Of a stretch of DNA of 64,000 bases, positions 54,710-63,526 are shown one piece after another. The notes under the pieces are model-generated. The model saw only the letters and a program-made list of their open reading frames with translations. It did not search any database and was not told where the DNA came from. Both the position numbers and the translations under genes were made by a program. The DNA comes from Frigoriglobus tundricola (GTDB taxonomy: Bacteria; Planctomycetota; Planctomycetia; Gemmatales; Gemmataceae): NCBI RefSeq assembly GCF_013128195.2, contig NZ_CP053452.2:6200001-6264000 (forward strand), written 5' to 3'. Each line of letters opens with the position of its first letter. Position 1 is the stretch's first letter.

Positions 54710-55852
54710 CTACGCCGAGACGGGCGCGGGCCGGGGCGCCCGCTTGCGGCCCCAATCGTCGCCAATGGCGTAGTCGATCAGCCGGCGAACGAACGCCGCG
54801 TCGGTCGGGGGGCACGGCCGGTCCGGGACGGCGGCTTGCAGGTTCCGCGTGTCGAACCGCGGCTCGTCGGCCCAGTATTGCTCGTACCGGGCGACGTACT
54901 TGTAGAACTGCGCTTCGGCCGGGGTGAGCGAGCCCGCGGCCAGTGCCCCGCGGCCGGCGAAGGTCACGCCCTCGTAGCCGAAGTACCCGGCGATGCTCGC
55001 CTCCAGACTCTGGGTGGTCAGCGGCCGCGCGGGCGCGAGGTGGTACGTCCGCCCGTGCAGCTCCGGCCGGGAGACCACATCGGCCATGACGGCCGACACC
55101 CAGTCCACGGGGACGATGTTCCGCAACTCGCCGCCGGCCAAGTTGAGCCGGATCGGCAGCCGCCACGACCGGTCCGGGCGGCGGGGCGCCCGCCGGGCCA
55201 TTTGCCACAGGAACTGGAGGTACAGGTACAGCCCGTGGTACGTGGACGTGAACCCGGTGGCGTAGTCCCCGACGATGACGGCCGGCCGGAGCACGGTGAC
55301 CGGCTCCGGGAAATCGGCCGCCCGCACCAGCCGCTCGGCCGCCGCCTTCGACGCCTCGTAGTCGTTCCGGAACCCGTCCGCGGCGACCGGCTCGTTCTCG
55401 TAGACGCAGTCGGTTCGCCGCCCGCAGACGTACGCGGTCGAGACGTAGTGGAGCGCCCGCACCCCGGCCGCCCGACAGGCCGCCACGACGTTGGCCGTCC
55501 CGGTCACATTGGTCAGCCACGGATCGCCGGTGCGGTCGGCCCCGACGAACGTCAGGCTCGCCCCGTTGTGTACCACTTGCCGGCACCGCGCGGCCATCCA
55601 CGCGGCCGCTTCCCGGGACAAGCCGAGGCCGGGTTTGGTCAGGTCGCCTTCCAACAGGTGCGGCCGGGGCAGGCGGCGGCCGAACTCCCGGTCCCAGCAG
55701 CCGAGCAGTGTGTCCAGGCGGGCGGCCGCGGGCCGCTGCCGGTCGCCTCGCACCAGGACGGCCAGGGGCACGCCCCGGGCGCTCAGATCCCGGAGCAAAT
55801 AGCGGCCGAGCAGACCGGTCGCTCCGGTTAGCAAAGTCGTGTCGGCGGTCAC
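54710..55852 (-). CDS. Extended SDR / NAD(P)-binding reductase (thioester reductase-like)
   Basis: This 380-residue Rossmann protein has the dinucleotide loop LLTGATGLLGRYLLRDL and a catalytic YxxxK in NDYEASKAAAERLV. DRTGDPWLTNVTGTANVVAAC and HYVSTAYVCG are typical of the NAD-binding 4 (male-sterility/thioester reductase) branch of extended SDRs, so reduction of a thioester or a carbonyl is likely. I chose GTG at 55852 because a GGGAGGA ribosome site precedes it; ATG at 55882 would add ten residues. It follows the methyltransferase gene by about 50 bp on the same strand. Confidence 0.85.
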   Translation of the reverse strand: MTADTTLLTGATGLLGRYLLRDLSARGVPLAVLVRGDRQRPAAARLDTLLGCWDREFGRRLPRPHLLEGDLTKPGLGLSREAAAWMAARCRQVVHNGASLTFVGADRTGDPWLTNVTGTANVVAACRAAGVRALHYVSTAYVCGRRTDCVYENEPVAADGFRNDYEASKAAAERLVRAADFPEPVTVLRPAVIVGDYATGFTSTYHGLYLYLQFLWQMARRAPRRPDRSWRLPIRLNLAGGELRNIVPVDWVSAVMADVVSRPELHGRTYHLAPARPLTTQSLEASIAGYFGYEGVTFAGRGALAAGSLTPAEAQFYKYVARYEQYWADEPRFDTRNLQAAVPDRPCPPTDAAFVRRLIDYAIGDDWGRKRAPRPAPVSA

Positions 55853-55903
55853 GGGTTCCTCCCAGGTGAGAATGTCAGTCATGGAGTGGTGTGCGGCCGG
55901 CGG

Positions 55904-56698
55904 TCAGATGACCCGGCGGCCGGTGGGAAGGAGGGCGGGGACGCGGCGCCGGTAGACGGCGTACTCCCTGCCGAACAGGCGGATCAACTTCCGCTCCTCG
56001 ACCGGGATACCGACCGAGAGGTACGCCAGGGCGGCGGCAAACACGGCCAGCCGGTCGAGCGAGAGCGTCGGACCGAGAAGGAACATCATGAGCAGGCCGG
56101 TATACACCGGGTGCCGGACGTGACCGTAGATGCCGGTGGTTCTCAGGGCAGGCGTGCCGGCGGTGCGGACGACCGGGGCCGCCGGGCCGAATAACTGGGC
56201 CCACCCAAGGAAGTCCCAGAACCCGAGTCGGGCGACCAGCCACAGCACGATGACCGCAGGTATCGCAAATACGATGCCGGCCGCCCACGCCTCGGCTTCT
56301 GCCGACAAGGGCAGTCGCCAGACCTTTACGCCCGTGTGCTGCCAGAGGCCCATCATGAGAAAGAGGGCGCTGCCCGACACGGCCAGGTAGAACGATCGCA
56401 CCACCGGGGCGGGAACGACCGCCCGTACGCGGTCCTGTACGCCCACCTGGGCGAAGAACGAGTGCAGGAAGGCGAACAGTGCGAACAGGCCCGCGTCCCA
56501 GATCAGCTTCTCGCCGACGGATTCCATCGGTAACTCGACCCACGGCCAACCGAACGCGTGGGCGACGGCGGGTATGTCGGTGTCTTGCTCGACCCATGCG
56601 AAAAAGAGCAGCGTCGGCAAGATACCCAAGGTGAGGTTGACAACGAACCAGGCGAGGCGGGCCGACAGGGACAGATCGCGTGCCGGTAATGGCTCCAT
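55904..56698 (-). CDS. Isoprenylcysteine methyltransferase-like (ICMT/NnrU) membrane protein
   Basis: This 264-residue protein has about six transmembrane helices (LAWFVVNLTLGILPTLLFFA, LFALFAFLHSFFAQ, SFYLAVSGSALFLMMGLW and others). The C-terminal catalytic signature is TGIYGHVRHPVYTGLLMMF, followed by PVEERKLIRLFGREYAVYRR, which is the SAM-binding pattern of ICMT/phospholipid methyltransferase-fold enzymes. It probably methylates a membrane-associated substrate that cannot be named. It precedes the SDR gene closely and may share its operon. Confidence 0.82.
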   Translation of the reverse strand: MEPLPARDLSLSARLAWFVVNLTLGILPTLLFFAWVEQDTDIPAVAHAFGWPWVELPMESVGEKLIWDAGLFALFAFLHSFFAQVGVQDRVRAVVPAPVVRSFYLAVSGSALFLMMGLWQHTGVKVWRLPLSAEAEAWAAGIVFAIPAVIVLWLVARLGFWDFLGWAQLFGPAAPVVRTAGTPALRTTGIYGHVRHPVYTGLLMMFLLGPTLSLDRLAVFAAALAYLSVGIPVEERKLIRLFGREYAVYRRRVPALLPTGRRVI

Positions 56699-57965
56699 CG
56701 GATGTTCCTTATTGTACCTCAGGATTGGTTATGTATTGCTCTGATCGGATCGCCCATATCAAGAAGGTCAGCGGGGGAATAGAGTCGGAGGACCTAACAC
56801 GTTCCCTTCTTAGAGAAGCCATCGCGTTGAGCTTGTATCAGTGAAAAGTCATATGAGAGGCCCCTCTGAGATTTATAAGTGAGCGAATCGTGAGCCCGGG
56901 AGCGATTGAGGCGCTCCCTTGCGTTCGCAACAGCGGCTCTGGTAATTGAGGGCTTAATTGCTGTTGAGGGGCCGAGGTAAGCGGGCAGGGCAGGACGGCC
57001 CCGATCCTGCGGTCGTTACTCGAATGACTTCGTTCGCCATTACCGCCTGCTGTGGGCCGATCCGTGAGGGGGCATTCTCCCGCCCAGTGCATTGCAAGCA
57101 GCGCGCCGCGAGCGTAAATGGGAGTTTTCGGGTCGATTAAAGGCCCTTCTGAGCAAACTTGTGCACTCCGGTGCCGTTCGGATGTTGTGCCACTTCCTCC
57201 CAGTAGCGCACGGGCTGGCCTGATCGGCACTCCAGAGGATTCCGTCACACTTCCCACAATTAGATTGCGAGTGCGTGTCCCGGCCCCGCGACTACATATG
57301 GAGGTCCGCCTGGGGTCGCGGCCGGATCCGGCGCCATCACCATTCCCGGACGGCGTGCGCGGACGGCGTGCGCGGCCCCCCTTTGAGCGGCCTATGGCCC
57401 CAGAGATCAGCCGCTCATCTACAGGAACCTGTGCATGAAGTGCCGCATGCGCGCGCAGGGCCTTTCCGGTCTCGGGCAAGCCGGGGTCGTGGACGTGAGC
57501 CTCCAGGTCGTTGGGGAGGTATGTGCCGGGCTTCAGTTCGGGCTGAGCGGGACAGGTAGAACACAGCCAAGAGACCCGCGTGCGGTTGTCCTTGCGCCGG
57601 GCAGCGACCGGTATCCTTGAGGCGTTCGATTGGCCGGAGCTTCAGGGCCGGAGCCGGCCCGAATCCGTGGCGGTCCTGGGGACCATTACGGTTCGTGTCC
57701 GCGTGGCGCCCCGTCGGCTCGCGGCCCTGCCATCTGCCAATTGTGCCAGCGCACGGTTTCAACTCCGGGTCGCGCGGAGTGCGGGACAAGTAACGCCGCG
57801 CGTGGCACAAGAGAGCACCCGAAAGGCAGCCGAACGTATCGTTCTCTTCATTCCGGGTTCTGGATGCCGTGCGCGGGGGCGCTTGATCGGCCAGTGAGCT
57901 AACGGGCTAGCACCTCGTTCCCGGGCGATTCCGGGGGCGCGACCCGGCTGCTGTCCGGCGCAATC

Positions 57966-58012
57966 GGTCTTCGGGATGGTCCGTCGGTTCGGGACTCCCG
58001 AAGACGGTTTTT
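57966..58012 (+). terminator. Probable rho-independent terminator
   Basis: GTCTTCGGGA (about 57967-57976) pairs with TCCCGAAGAC (57996-58005) and is followed by GGTTTTT. It would end a rightward transcript from the gene-free region 57000-57960, although no gene is recognised there. Confidence 0.6.
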
Positions 58013-58079
58013 CACAACCGGTGACACCGACGGGCGGCTCGCCCCGCTCGATCCGGGGGAACGCTCGGGAGGGTGAAGG

Positions 58080-58171
58080 TGTTACCCCCGTAACAACTGG
58101 CTCCGACCGCCTATGGGATCTAATGACCGACGAAAGTGCCGATGTGGCGCCGGTGTTACCCCCCGTAACAC
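58080..58171. repeat. Two C-loop palindromes (TGTTAC-CCCC-GTAACA)
   Basis: TGTTAC-CCCC-GTAACA at 58080-58095 and GTGTTAC-CCCCC-GTAACAC at 58153-58171 share stem and loop. They fall in different codon phases of the only overlapping ORF, which argues that the palindrome, not a peptide, is conserved. They could be operator sites or RNA hairpins. Confidence 0.6.
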
Positions 58172-58354
58172 TTGATCTGGCTGAGTGGGGCGACAGGGCT
58201 CGGCAGACCCGTGCCGGCGGGGAACGTGATCGGTGAAAAGGTGACCGACCCGTCGGCCGTGCCGCTTTCGTGTAACCCGGATCGACCCAGAGGCGGTTGG
58301 GTACGTTCCTGGTACTGCCTGAGCACCGCGCACGGAAGACCGATTAAAAGACGA

Positions 58355-58603
58355 GCCGCCGCCCTGGGGGAGGGCGGCGGCGTGGGGGAGTGTGCCGTAG
58401 ACAGGGGAACGGATGTGGAATCTGAAAGGCTCGGGAGAGGGGGGAAATCTCTCCCGCGGCCGCGACCTTGGGGGAAGGTCGTATGGCCTGTGCATCGTTC
58501 GGTGCCGGTCCGCCTTATGGGGGTTGGCGATAACCTTGGGGGAAGGCTCGCCGTAGCGGCCCGGCACCGATCCGCGATTCGCTTGGGGGGTGCTTGTCGC
58601 GGA
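58355..58603 (+). ncRNA. Candidate structured RNA with G5-loop hairpins
   Basis: Hairpins follow each other closely. An 11-bp stem with GGGGG loop lies at 58355-58381 and a GGGAGAG/CTCTCCC stem at 58433-58455. CGACCTT-GGGGG-AAGGTCG spans 58463-58481. CCTT-GGGGG-AAGG at 58534-58546 is nested in GGCGA/TCGCC and in a 10-bp closing stem (58499-58508 with 58561-58570). TCCGCGA/TCGCGGA closes 58571-58603. The strand is assumed. No known family is recognised. Confidence 0.4.
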
Positions 58604-58854
58604 CGGAAGAAGTAAAAGCACCGGTCGTGCCAATTCCCCGTTTCGCGCCGGACATGAAGCGTGGTGATGAACGCAAGTCATTGCGATGCTGTGGTTTGAG
58701 AAAAGCGAATCGTTGAGTGGCACGAACCGTCGCGCCGTGCCACAGTTATCGGAATCGCCGCGTTTGTAATTCTTGCTCGGCGTTCTAAGACGAAAGACTG
58801 GTAAAACTGACAAAGTTGACCCACTTCTACATCTCGCTAAACCGAGAGGGCGTC

Positions 58855-60111
58855 ATGCCGGCCGATCAACTGGTGCAGAACCTGGAGTCCGCGCTGTCCA
58901 TGGTTCCCCTCATCGACGCGCACTCCCACATCGACCCGCTCAGCCCCGTGTCGAAGTCGCTCGACGACATCCTCGGCTACCACTACTACACGGAACTCGC
59001 GCACTCCGCGGGGATGCCCCAGACGCTGCTCGCGAAAGACGCCGACCCGCGCGACCGCGTCCGCGAGATCGTTCGGTTCATGGACCGGTACGACAACACC
59101 GCCCAGTACGGCTGGTTCCTGGACATCGCCCGCGCGTTCCTCGGCTTCGAGGACGGGCGCAAGCTCGTCCCGGCGGACGCGGACCGACTGTTCGATGTGG
59201 CCGCGAAGACCTTCGCCCAGCCGGACTGGGAGGCGCAGGTGTTCGCGAAGTCGCGGCTCGAAAAGGTCTTCCTGACCAACGAGTTCGACGACCCGCTGAA
59301 GGGATTCGACACCGCGAAGTACGTCCCCTGCCTCCGCACGGACGCGCTCGTCTTCCACCTGGACCGGCCGGACACGCGGCGGCGGCTCGAAGCGATCAGC
59401 GGCGTTCACGTCCGCGACGGGGCCACGCTGCGAATGGCGCTGGCGCGGGTGTTCGTTCACTTCACGCGGAACGGGGCGAAGGCGTGCGCCATCTCCCTGC
59501 CGCCCAACTTCCACCCGGCGAAGTTCGACGACGAGCACTTCTACGAGCAGATGCAGTTCCACGGGTTCCAGGACCTGGCGCCGGGCGTGTTCTGGCTGAT
59601 CGCCGAGTACTGCCGCGACTTCAAGCTGCCGTTCGACCTGATGATCGGCGTGAACCGCCGCGTGTACGACAAGGGCGTGTACCAGGGGCAGGACCTGTTC
59701 GACCAGCGCACCAGCCTGGTGCAGTACAAGGACCTGTTCAACGCGTTCCCGGACGTGACGTTCCCGGTGTCGGTGCTGACGAGCGCGCAGAACCAGGAAC
59801 TGGTCGCGCACTCGTGGATCTTCCCGAACGTGCTCCCGAACGGGCACTGGTGGTACTCGAACACCCCGCCGTACATCCGGAAGGACCTGACCGAGCGGCT
59901 GACGGCGGTGCCGAAGACGAAGCTGATCGGCTACTACTCGGACGCGTACAAGCTGGAGTTCGTGAAGCCGAAGTACGGCATGTACCGGCGCATCCTGGCG
60001 CACGTGCTGGCGGACGAGTACGTGCGGCCGGGGGCGCTGAGCGAAACCGACGCCGTCGCGCTGGGCACGCGGCTCCTGCGCGACAACGTCAAAGAGGTGT
60101 TCAAGGTGTGA
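58855..60111 (+). CDS. Uronate isomerase-like amidohydrolase
   Basis: This 418-residue protein belongs to the glucuronate isomerase (UxaC) branch of the amidohydrolase superfamily. The metal-binding motif DAHSHIDPLSPV is near residue 35, and further characteristic elements are LTNEFDDPLKGFD and VNRRVYDKGVYQG. The size is slightly shorter than classical UxaC (about 470), and paralogues in planctomycetes may act on other substrates, so the reaction is not certain. The start MPADQLVQ at 58855 has a GAGAGGG ribosome site; the 13 residues encoded upstream are not family-like. No other uronate genes are adjacent. Confidence 0.82.
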   Translation: MPADQLVQNLESALSMVPLIDAHSHIDPLSPVSKSLDDILGYHYYTELAHSAGMPQTLLAKDADPRDRVREIVRFMDRYDNTAQYGWFLDIARAFLGFEDGRKLVPADADRLFDVAAKTFAQPDWEAQVFAKSRLEKVFLTNEFDDPLKGFDTAKYVPCLRTDALVFHLDRPDTRRRLEAISGVHVRDGATLRMALARVFVHFTRNGAKACAISLPPNFHPAKFDDEHFYEQMQFHGFQDLAPGVFWLIAEYCRDFKLPFDLMIGVNRRVYDKGVYQGQDLFDQRTSLVQYKDLFNAFPDVTFPVSVLTSAQNQELVAHSWIFPNVLPNGHWWYSNTPPYIRKDLTERLTAVPKTKLIGYYSDAYKLEFVKPKYGMYRRILAHVLADEYVRPGALSETDAVALGTRLLRDNVKEVFKV

Positions 60112-60156
60112 CGCGGGGCGATCCGGGTTGACCGGCCGCTACGGGGTCCCGAGCCG

Positions 60157-60345
60157 TCACGGGATCGCGGCCGGCATGGCCGCGATCCAGGTCTTCTCCC
60201 AATACTCGCGGCTGCGCTCGCCAGTCCCCGCGCGGAATGCACCGGGCTTGTTCTTGAGTTTCTCGAACGCAGTTCACATCTCGTCGCGGGTGTCGAGCGC
60301 CTTCTGTGCCTCGCCGCCTCGTGCAGCGACTCGTCGAGTCCCTTG
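60157..60345 (-). pseudogene. Remnant of a protein-coding fragment
   Basis: The minus-strand frame ending at 60157 reads ALDTRDEM, a stop, then TAFEKLKNKPGAFRAG and YWEKTWIAAMPAAIP. It has coding-like composition but an internal stop and no start, consistent with a decayed gene or relic of a larger insertion. The family is unknown. Confidence 0.35.
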
Positions 60346-60346
60346 G

Positions 60347-61669
60347 TTACTTCTTGATTTGGCAGTTCGGCAATGCCTGCTGGAGTTCCTTCAGCCCCGC
60401 GTCCGTCACCTTGGTGTCGAATAGGTAGAGTGCGGTGAGGTTCGTGAGTGCGGCCACGTCCTTCAAGCCCGCGTCCGTCACCTCTGTCTGTCTCAGATTG
60501 AGCGTGGTGAGGTTCTTGAATGTGGCCAGTTCCTTCAGGCCCGCATCCGTCACCCGGGTGGATCTCAGGTCTAGTGCGGTAAGGTTCTTGAGTGTAGCCA
60601 GTTCCTTCAGGCCCGCATCTGTCACCCGGGTGGATCTCAGGTCTAGTGCGGTAAGGTTCTTGAGTGTAGCCAGTTCCTTCAGCCCCGCGTCCGTCACCTC
60701 AGTCCCGTCCAGGCCGAGCGTGATGAGGTTCTTGAGTGTAGCCAGTTCCTTCACTCCCGCGTCCGTTACCTTCTTGCCGCTCAGGTAGAGCGTGGTGAGG
60801 TTCGTGAGTGCGGCCAGTTCCTTCAGGCCCGTGTCCGTCACCTTCGGATCCACCAGATAGAGCTCGGTGAGGTTCTTGAGTGTGGCCAATTCCTTCAGCC
60901 CCGCGTCCGTCACCTTCGTGCCGCCCACGTTGAGTGAGGTAAGGTTCGTGAGTGTAGCCAGTTCCTTCACTCCCGCGTCCGTCACCTTCGTGTTGCCCAC
61001 GTTGAGGGTGGTGAGGTTCGTGAGTGTAGCCAGTTCCTTCACTCCCGCGTCCGTCACCTTCGTGCCGCTCAGGCCGAGCTCGGTGAGGTCCTTGAGTGTG
61101 GCCAATTCCTTCAGCCCCGCGTCCGTCACCTTCGTACCGCCCACCTCGAGCGTGATGAGGTTCTTGAGTGTAGTCAGTTCCTTCACTCCCGCGTCCGTGA
61201 CATTCGTGCCGCCCACCTCGAGCGTGGTGAGGTTCGTGAGTGTAACCAGTTCCTTCAACCCCGCGTCCGTCACCTTCGTGGCGTTTATGTTGAGCGTGGA
61301 GAGGCTCGGGAGTGCGGCCAGTTCCTTCAGCCCCGCGTCCGTCACTGGCGTGAAGCTCAGGTCGAGGGTGGTGAGGTTCGTGAGCGGAGCCAGTTCCTTC
61401 AGACTCGCGTCCGTCAGCTTGGTGCCGCTCAGTTCGAGAGTGGTGAGGTTCGTGAGTCCGGCCAGGTCTTTCAGCCCCGCGTCCGTCACTTCCGTGTTAC
61501 TCAGGGTGACGGTAGTGATCGGTTTCCCGAGTCCCGTCTCATCGCGGGTCACCGTTCCGCCAAGCTTCTTCACGACCGCAACGGCCTTGTCCTCGGCGTC
61601 GTCGGCCCGGAGAGTCGAGCACAGACACAGCCCCGACAACGCCAGAGCGAACGACACAATCCTTAACAT
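60347..61669 (-). CDS. Secreted leucine-rich repeat protein
   Basis: This 440-residue protein has a signal peptide (MLRIVSFALALSGLCLCSTL, then RADDAED) and 16 leucine-rich repeats of 24 residues (pattern NLTTLxLSGTKVTDAGLKEL) from about residue 55 to the C-terminus. The unit is the internalin/LRR_6-like type common in Gemmata relatives. Adjacent repeats are nearly identical at the DNA level (around 60551-60690), showing recent expansion. It probably binds protein or glycan outside the cytoplasm. The start ATG at 61669 has a GGGAG ribosome site; GTG at 61672 is an alternative. Confidence 0.9.
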   Translation of the reverse strand: MLRIVSFALALSGLCLCSTLRADDAEDKAVAVVKKLGGTVTRDETGLGKPITTVTLSNTEVTDAGLKDLAGLTNLTTLELSGTKLTDASLKELAPLTNLTTLDLSFTPVTDAGLKELAALPSLSTLNINATKVTDAGLKELVTLTNLTTLEVGGTNVTDAGVKELTTLKNLITLEVGGTKVTDAGLKELATLKDLTELGLSGTKVTDAGVKELATLTNLTTLNVGNTKVTDAGVKELATLTNLTSLNVGGTKVTDAGLKELATLKNLTELYLVDPKVTDTGLKELAALTNLTTLYLSGKKVTDAGVKELATLKNLITLGLDGTEVTDAGLKELATLKNLTALDLRSTRVTDAGLKELATLKNLTALDLRSTRVTDAGLKELATFKNLTTLNLRQTEVTDAGLKDVAALTNLTALYLFDTKVTDAGLKELQQALPNCQIKK

Positions 61670-62075
61670 CACATCTCCCGCTTGCGGACGGAGGGACGGG
61701 TGGTGTGGTGATGCTACCCGGCGGTGAACACCGGAGCAACGGTCACCGCTTCGCCTTGTCCACGTTCGGTGCTGGACCCGGGAACGGGTAGGGAGACCAA
61801 CCGGTCAACGATAGCTCCTTCCTGTCCGCGTGGAGTATCTCGGCGACAGCAACACTTCCGCCTTCGCTGGTTATTTTTAGATAAATACAATAATGTATTT
61901 GATTTACTAAATATTAATTAGGTATTTTTTATGTCGCTAATGCGCTCGGGACAATGACACTCTATCCCGGCGCGGCGGGCGCAAGATCTGGCGAGTGGGG
62001 GAGATCGCCTCGAACTGCGACGCGCCTCTGTTTTGACGTTCCACACTGATCTGATTTTCGGGAACCATCTCAAGC
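61670..62075. other. Spacer with an AT-rich block
   Basis: No gene is supported. Bases 61868-61932 are strikingly AT-rich (TTATTTTTAGATAAATACAA and TACTAAATATTAATTAGG) in a genome of very high GC. Confidence 0.5.
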
Positions 62076-62102
62076 TGTCACAAAATCGGTGCGCCGGTCG
62101 TC
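62076..62102 (+). promoter_or_regulatory. ECF41-type sigma factor promoter
   Basis: TGTCACA at 62076-62082 is followed after 16 bp by CGTC at 62099-62102. This matches, as I recall it, the promoter consensus described for autoregulated ECF41 operons (TGTCACA, about 16 bp, CGTC). It lies about 50 bp before the cupin gene, in the operon containing the ECF41 sigma factor. Confidence 0.75.
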
Positions 62103-62153
62103 CTTGTCGCCGAACGGGGAATACGGGACGTCCAACCTGCAGGAATTGCGACC

Positions 62154-62579
62154 ATGATCCGGACGCTATTCACGCTCGCGGCGGGTATGGGTGTCGGGGC
62201 TGGTGGGACGACGGTGGCCCGCCGCCATGAGGACGGCGAGAAGGTGAAGGTGCTTTCGGCGACCGACATAAAGGAGAAGGTGGACGGCAAGGGAGCGAAA
62301 GCGACGGTCGTCGAGGTGACGATCGAGCCCGGGCAATCCGGTCTTGCGCACCGTCATCCGGGGCCGGGGTTCGTGTACGTGCGAGAAGGCGAGTACGAAC
62401 TGGGAATCGACGACCAGCCGACCAGGGTACTCAAGGCGGGTGAGACGTTCTACGAGCCGACCGGATGCCTCCGTCGGGTGTCGAAGAACCCGGGCCAGGT
62501 GAAGACCCGTCTCATCGCGGTTGTACTTCACTCGCGAGACGCAAAGGAGGTAGCCGTCCCGGAAGCAAAGCAGAAATAG
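62154..62579 (+). CDS. Cupin-domain protein, probably exported
   Basis: This 141-residue protein has a short hydrophobic N-terminus (MIRTLFTLAAGMGVGAGGTT) that may be a signal peptide. A cupin follows: motif 1 is GLAHRHPGPGFVYVREGEYEL with the metal-binding histidines HRH, and a motif 2-like segment runs through LKAGETFYEPTGCLRRVS. Motif 2's histidine seems absent, so metal binding may differ from the standard. It is the first gene after the ECF41 promoter and precedes the sigma factor. Small cupins or oxidoreductases next to ECF41 are typical. Confidence 0.82.
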   Translation: MIRTLFTLAAGMGVGAGGTTVARRHEDGEKVKVLSATDIKEKVDGKGAKATVVEVTIEPGQSGLAHRHPGPGFVYVREGEYELGIDDQPTRVLKAGETFYEPTGCLRRVSKNPGQVKTRLIAVVLHSRDAKEVAVPEAKQK

Positions 62580-62647
62580 TCCAGCGGGACCGGCATAGGA
62601 TCTGCCCTGGGGACTTGGAATGAAAGGCGGACTGCGTGAGGGCTCCC

Positions 62648-63502
62648 ATGAACATCGATCCTGCGATCCTCCTCGGGCTCCAGCCCCGGATGATGTCCGT
62701 CGCGTACCGGATGCTCGGGAGCGTTGCGGACGCGGAGGACGCGGTGCAGGACGCGTTCGTGCGTCTCCAGACCGCCCAGGGGGTCAACTCACCGGAGGGG
62801 TTCCTGATCCGCACGACGACCCGGCTGTGCATCGACCGGCTCCGTGAACGCCGGCGTAAAGAGTACGTCGGCCCGTGGGTGCCGGAGCCGGTGGAGACGC
62901 GGGCGGGTACGCGCGACGCTGTTCTGTCCGCGTCTCTGACCCAGGCGTTCCTGATGCTTCTGGAGCGACTGACCCCCGATGAGCGGGCGGCGTTCCTCCT
63001 CCGCACGGTGTTCGACTACGAGTACACCGAGATCGGTGGGGTACTGGGCAAGGGCGATGCGGCGGTTCGGCAACTGGTCAGCCGGGCGCGGGGCCGGCTG
63101 GAACTCGACGATGACCGCCGGTTTCCGGTATCCATCGCGCGGGCGGACGGGCTGGCGGAGCGGTTCGTGGCGGCGTGCCGGACGGGAGACGTAAAAGCGG
63201 TCGAGGCCATGCTCGCCGAGGACGCAGAGGCCCATTCGGATGGCGGCGGCAAGGTGTCGGCGGCCCGGGTGGTGATCCGCGGCCGGGACAAGGTGGCCCG
63301 GTTCCTGACCGGGGTGTTCCGCAAGCGGTGGTTCCAAGAAGTGGGCATGACGACGGTGAACGGCGAGCCGGGGTTAGTGTTCCGGTCCGGCGGCACAGTC
63401 GTGTCGGTGCTGTCCGTGCGGATCGAGGGCAACGTGCGGGCAGTGTACATCACAGTAAACCCGGACAAGCTCGGCCGCTGGGCGGCGGCTGAGGTCGAAT
63501 AA
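62648..63502 (+). CDS. ECF41-family RNA polymerase sigma factor
   Basis: This 284-residue protein has sigma regions 2 (AYRMLGSVADAEDAVQDAFV) and 4 (RTVFDYEYTEIGGVLGKGDA, VRQLVSRARGRLE) and the ECF41-specific C-terminal SnoaL-like extension. Diagnostic elements are VGPWVPEPVE between regions 2 and 4, DGGGKV in the extension and NPDKL near the C-terminus. In ECF41 the extension replaces an anti-sigma factor and controls activity in cis. The start ATG at 62648 follows GAGGG; a GTG at 62636 is the alternative. It lies between the cupin and an oxidoreductase, the usual partner genes. Confidence 0.9.
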   Translation: MNIDPAILLGLQPRMMSVAYRMLGSVADAEDAVQDAFVRLQTAQGVNSPEGFLIRTTTRLCIDRLRERRRKEYVGPWVPEPVETRAGTRDAVLSASLTQAFLMLLERLTPDERAAFLLRTVFDYEYTEIGGVLGKGDAAVRQLVSRARGRLELDDDRRFPVSIARADGLAERFVAACRTGDVKAVEAMLAEDAEAHSDGGGKVSAARVVIRGRDKVARFLTGVFRKRWFQEVGMTTVNGEPGLVFRSGGTVVSVLSVRIEGNVRAVYITVNPDKLGRWAAAEVE

Positions 63503-63526
63503 CTCGAGTCACAAGGAGAATCATCC

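Larger units (their letters stand above)
56699..58854. other. 2.1-kb region without a convincing protein gene
   Basis: Several overlapping ORFs exist, but their codon use and composition are non-coding. The part up to 57480 yields only weak tRNA-T-arm-like similarity on one strand. From 57966 onward there is a likely terminator and then a dense cluster of hairpins with C and G loops (listed separately). Confidence 0.55.

Noticed and set aside
56838-57479. 213-residue minus-strand ORF containing GAGTRTRNLIVGS
   Set aside because: This phrase is typical of spurious ORFs over tRNA-like T-arm sequence. I could not fold a tRNA here because the acceptor partners are missing, and the composition is not coding-like.
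57976-58236. 86-residue ORF across the C-loop palindromes
   Set aside because: The two palindromes lie in different codon phases and no family or ribosome site is seen.
60380-61500. 72-bp tandem repeats resembling a satellite or CRISPR
   Set aside because: They encode 24-residue leucine-rich repeats in one continuous frame.
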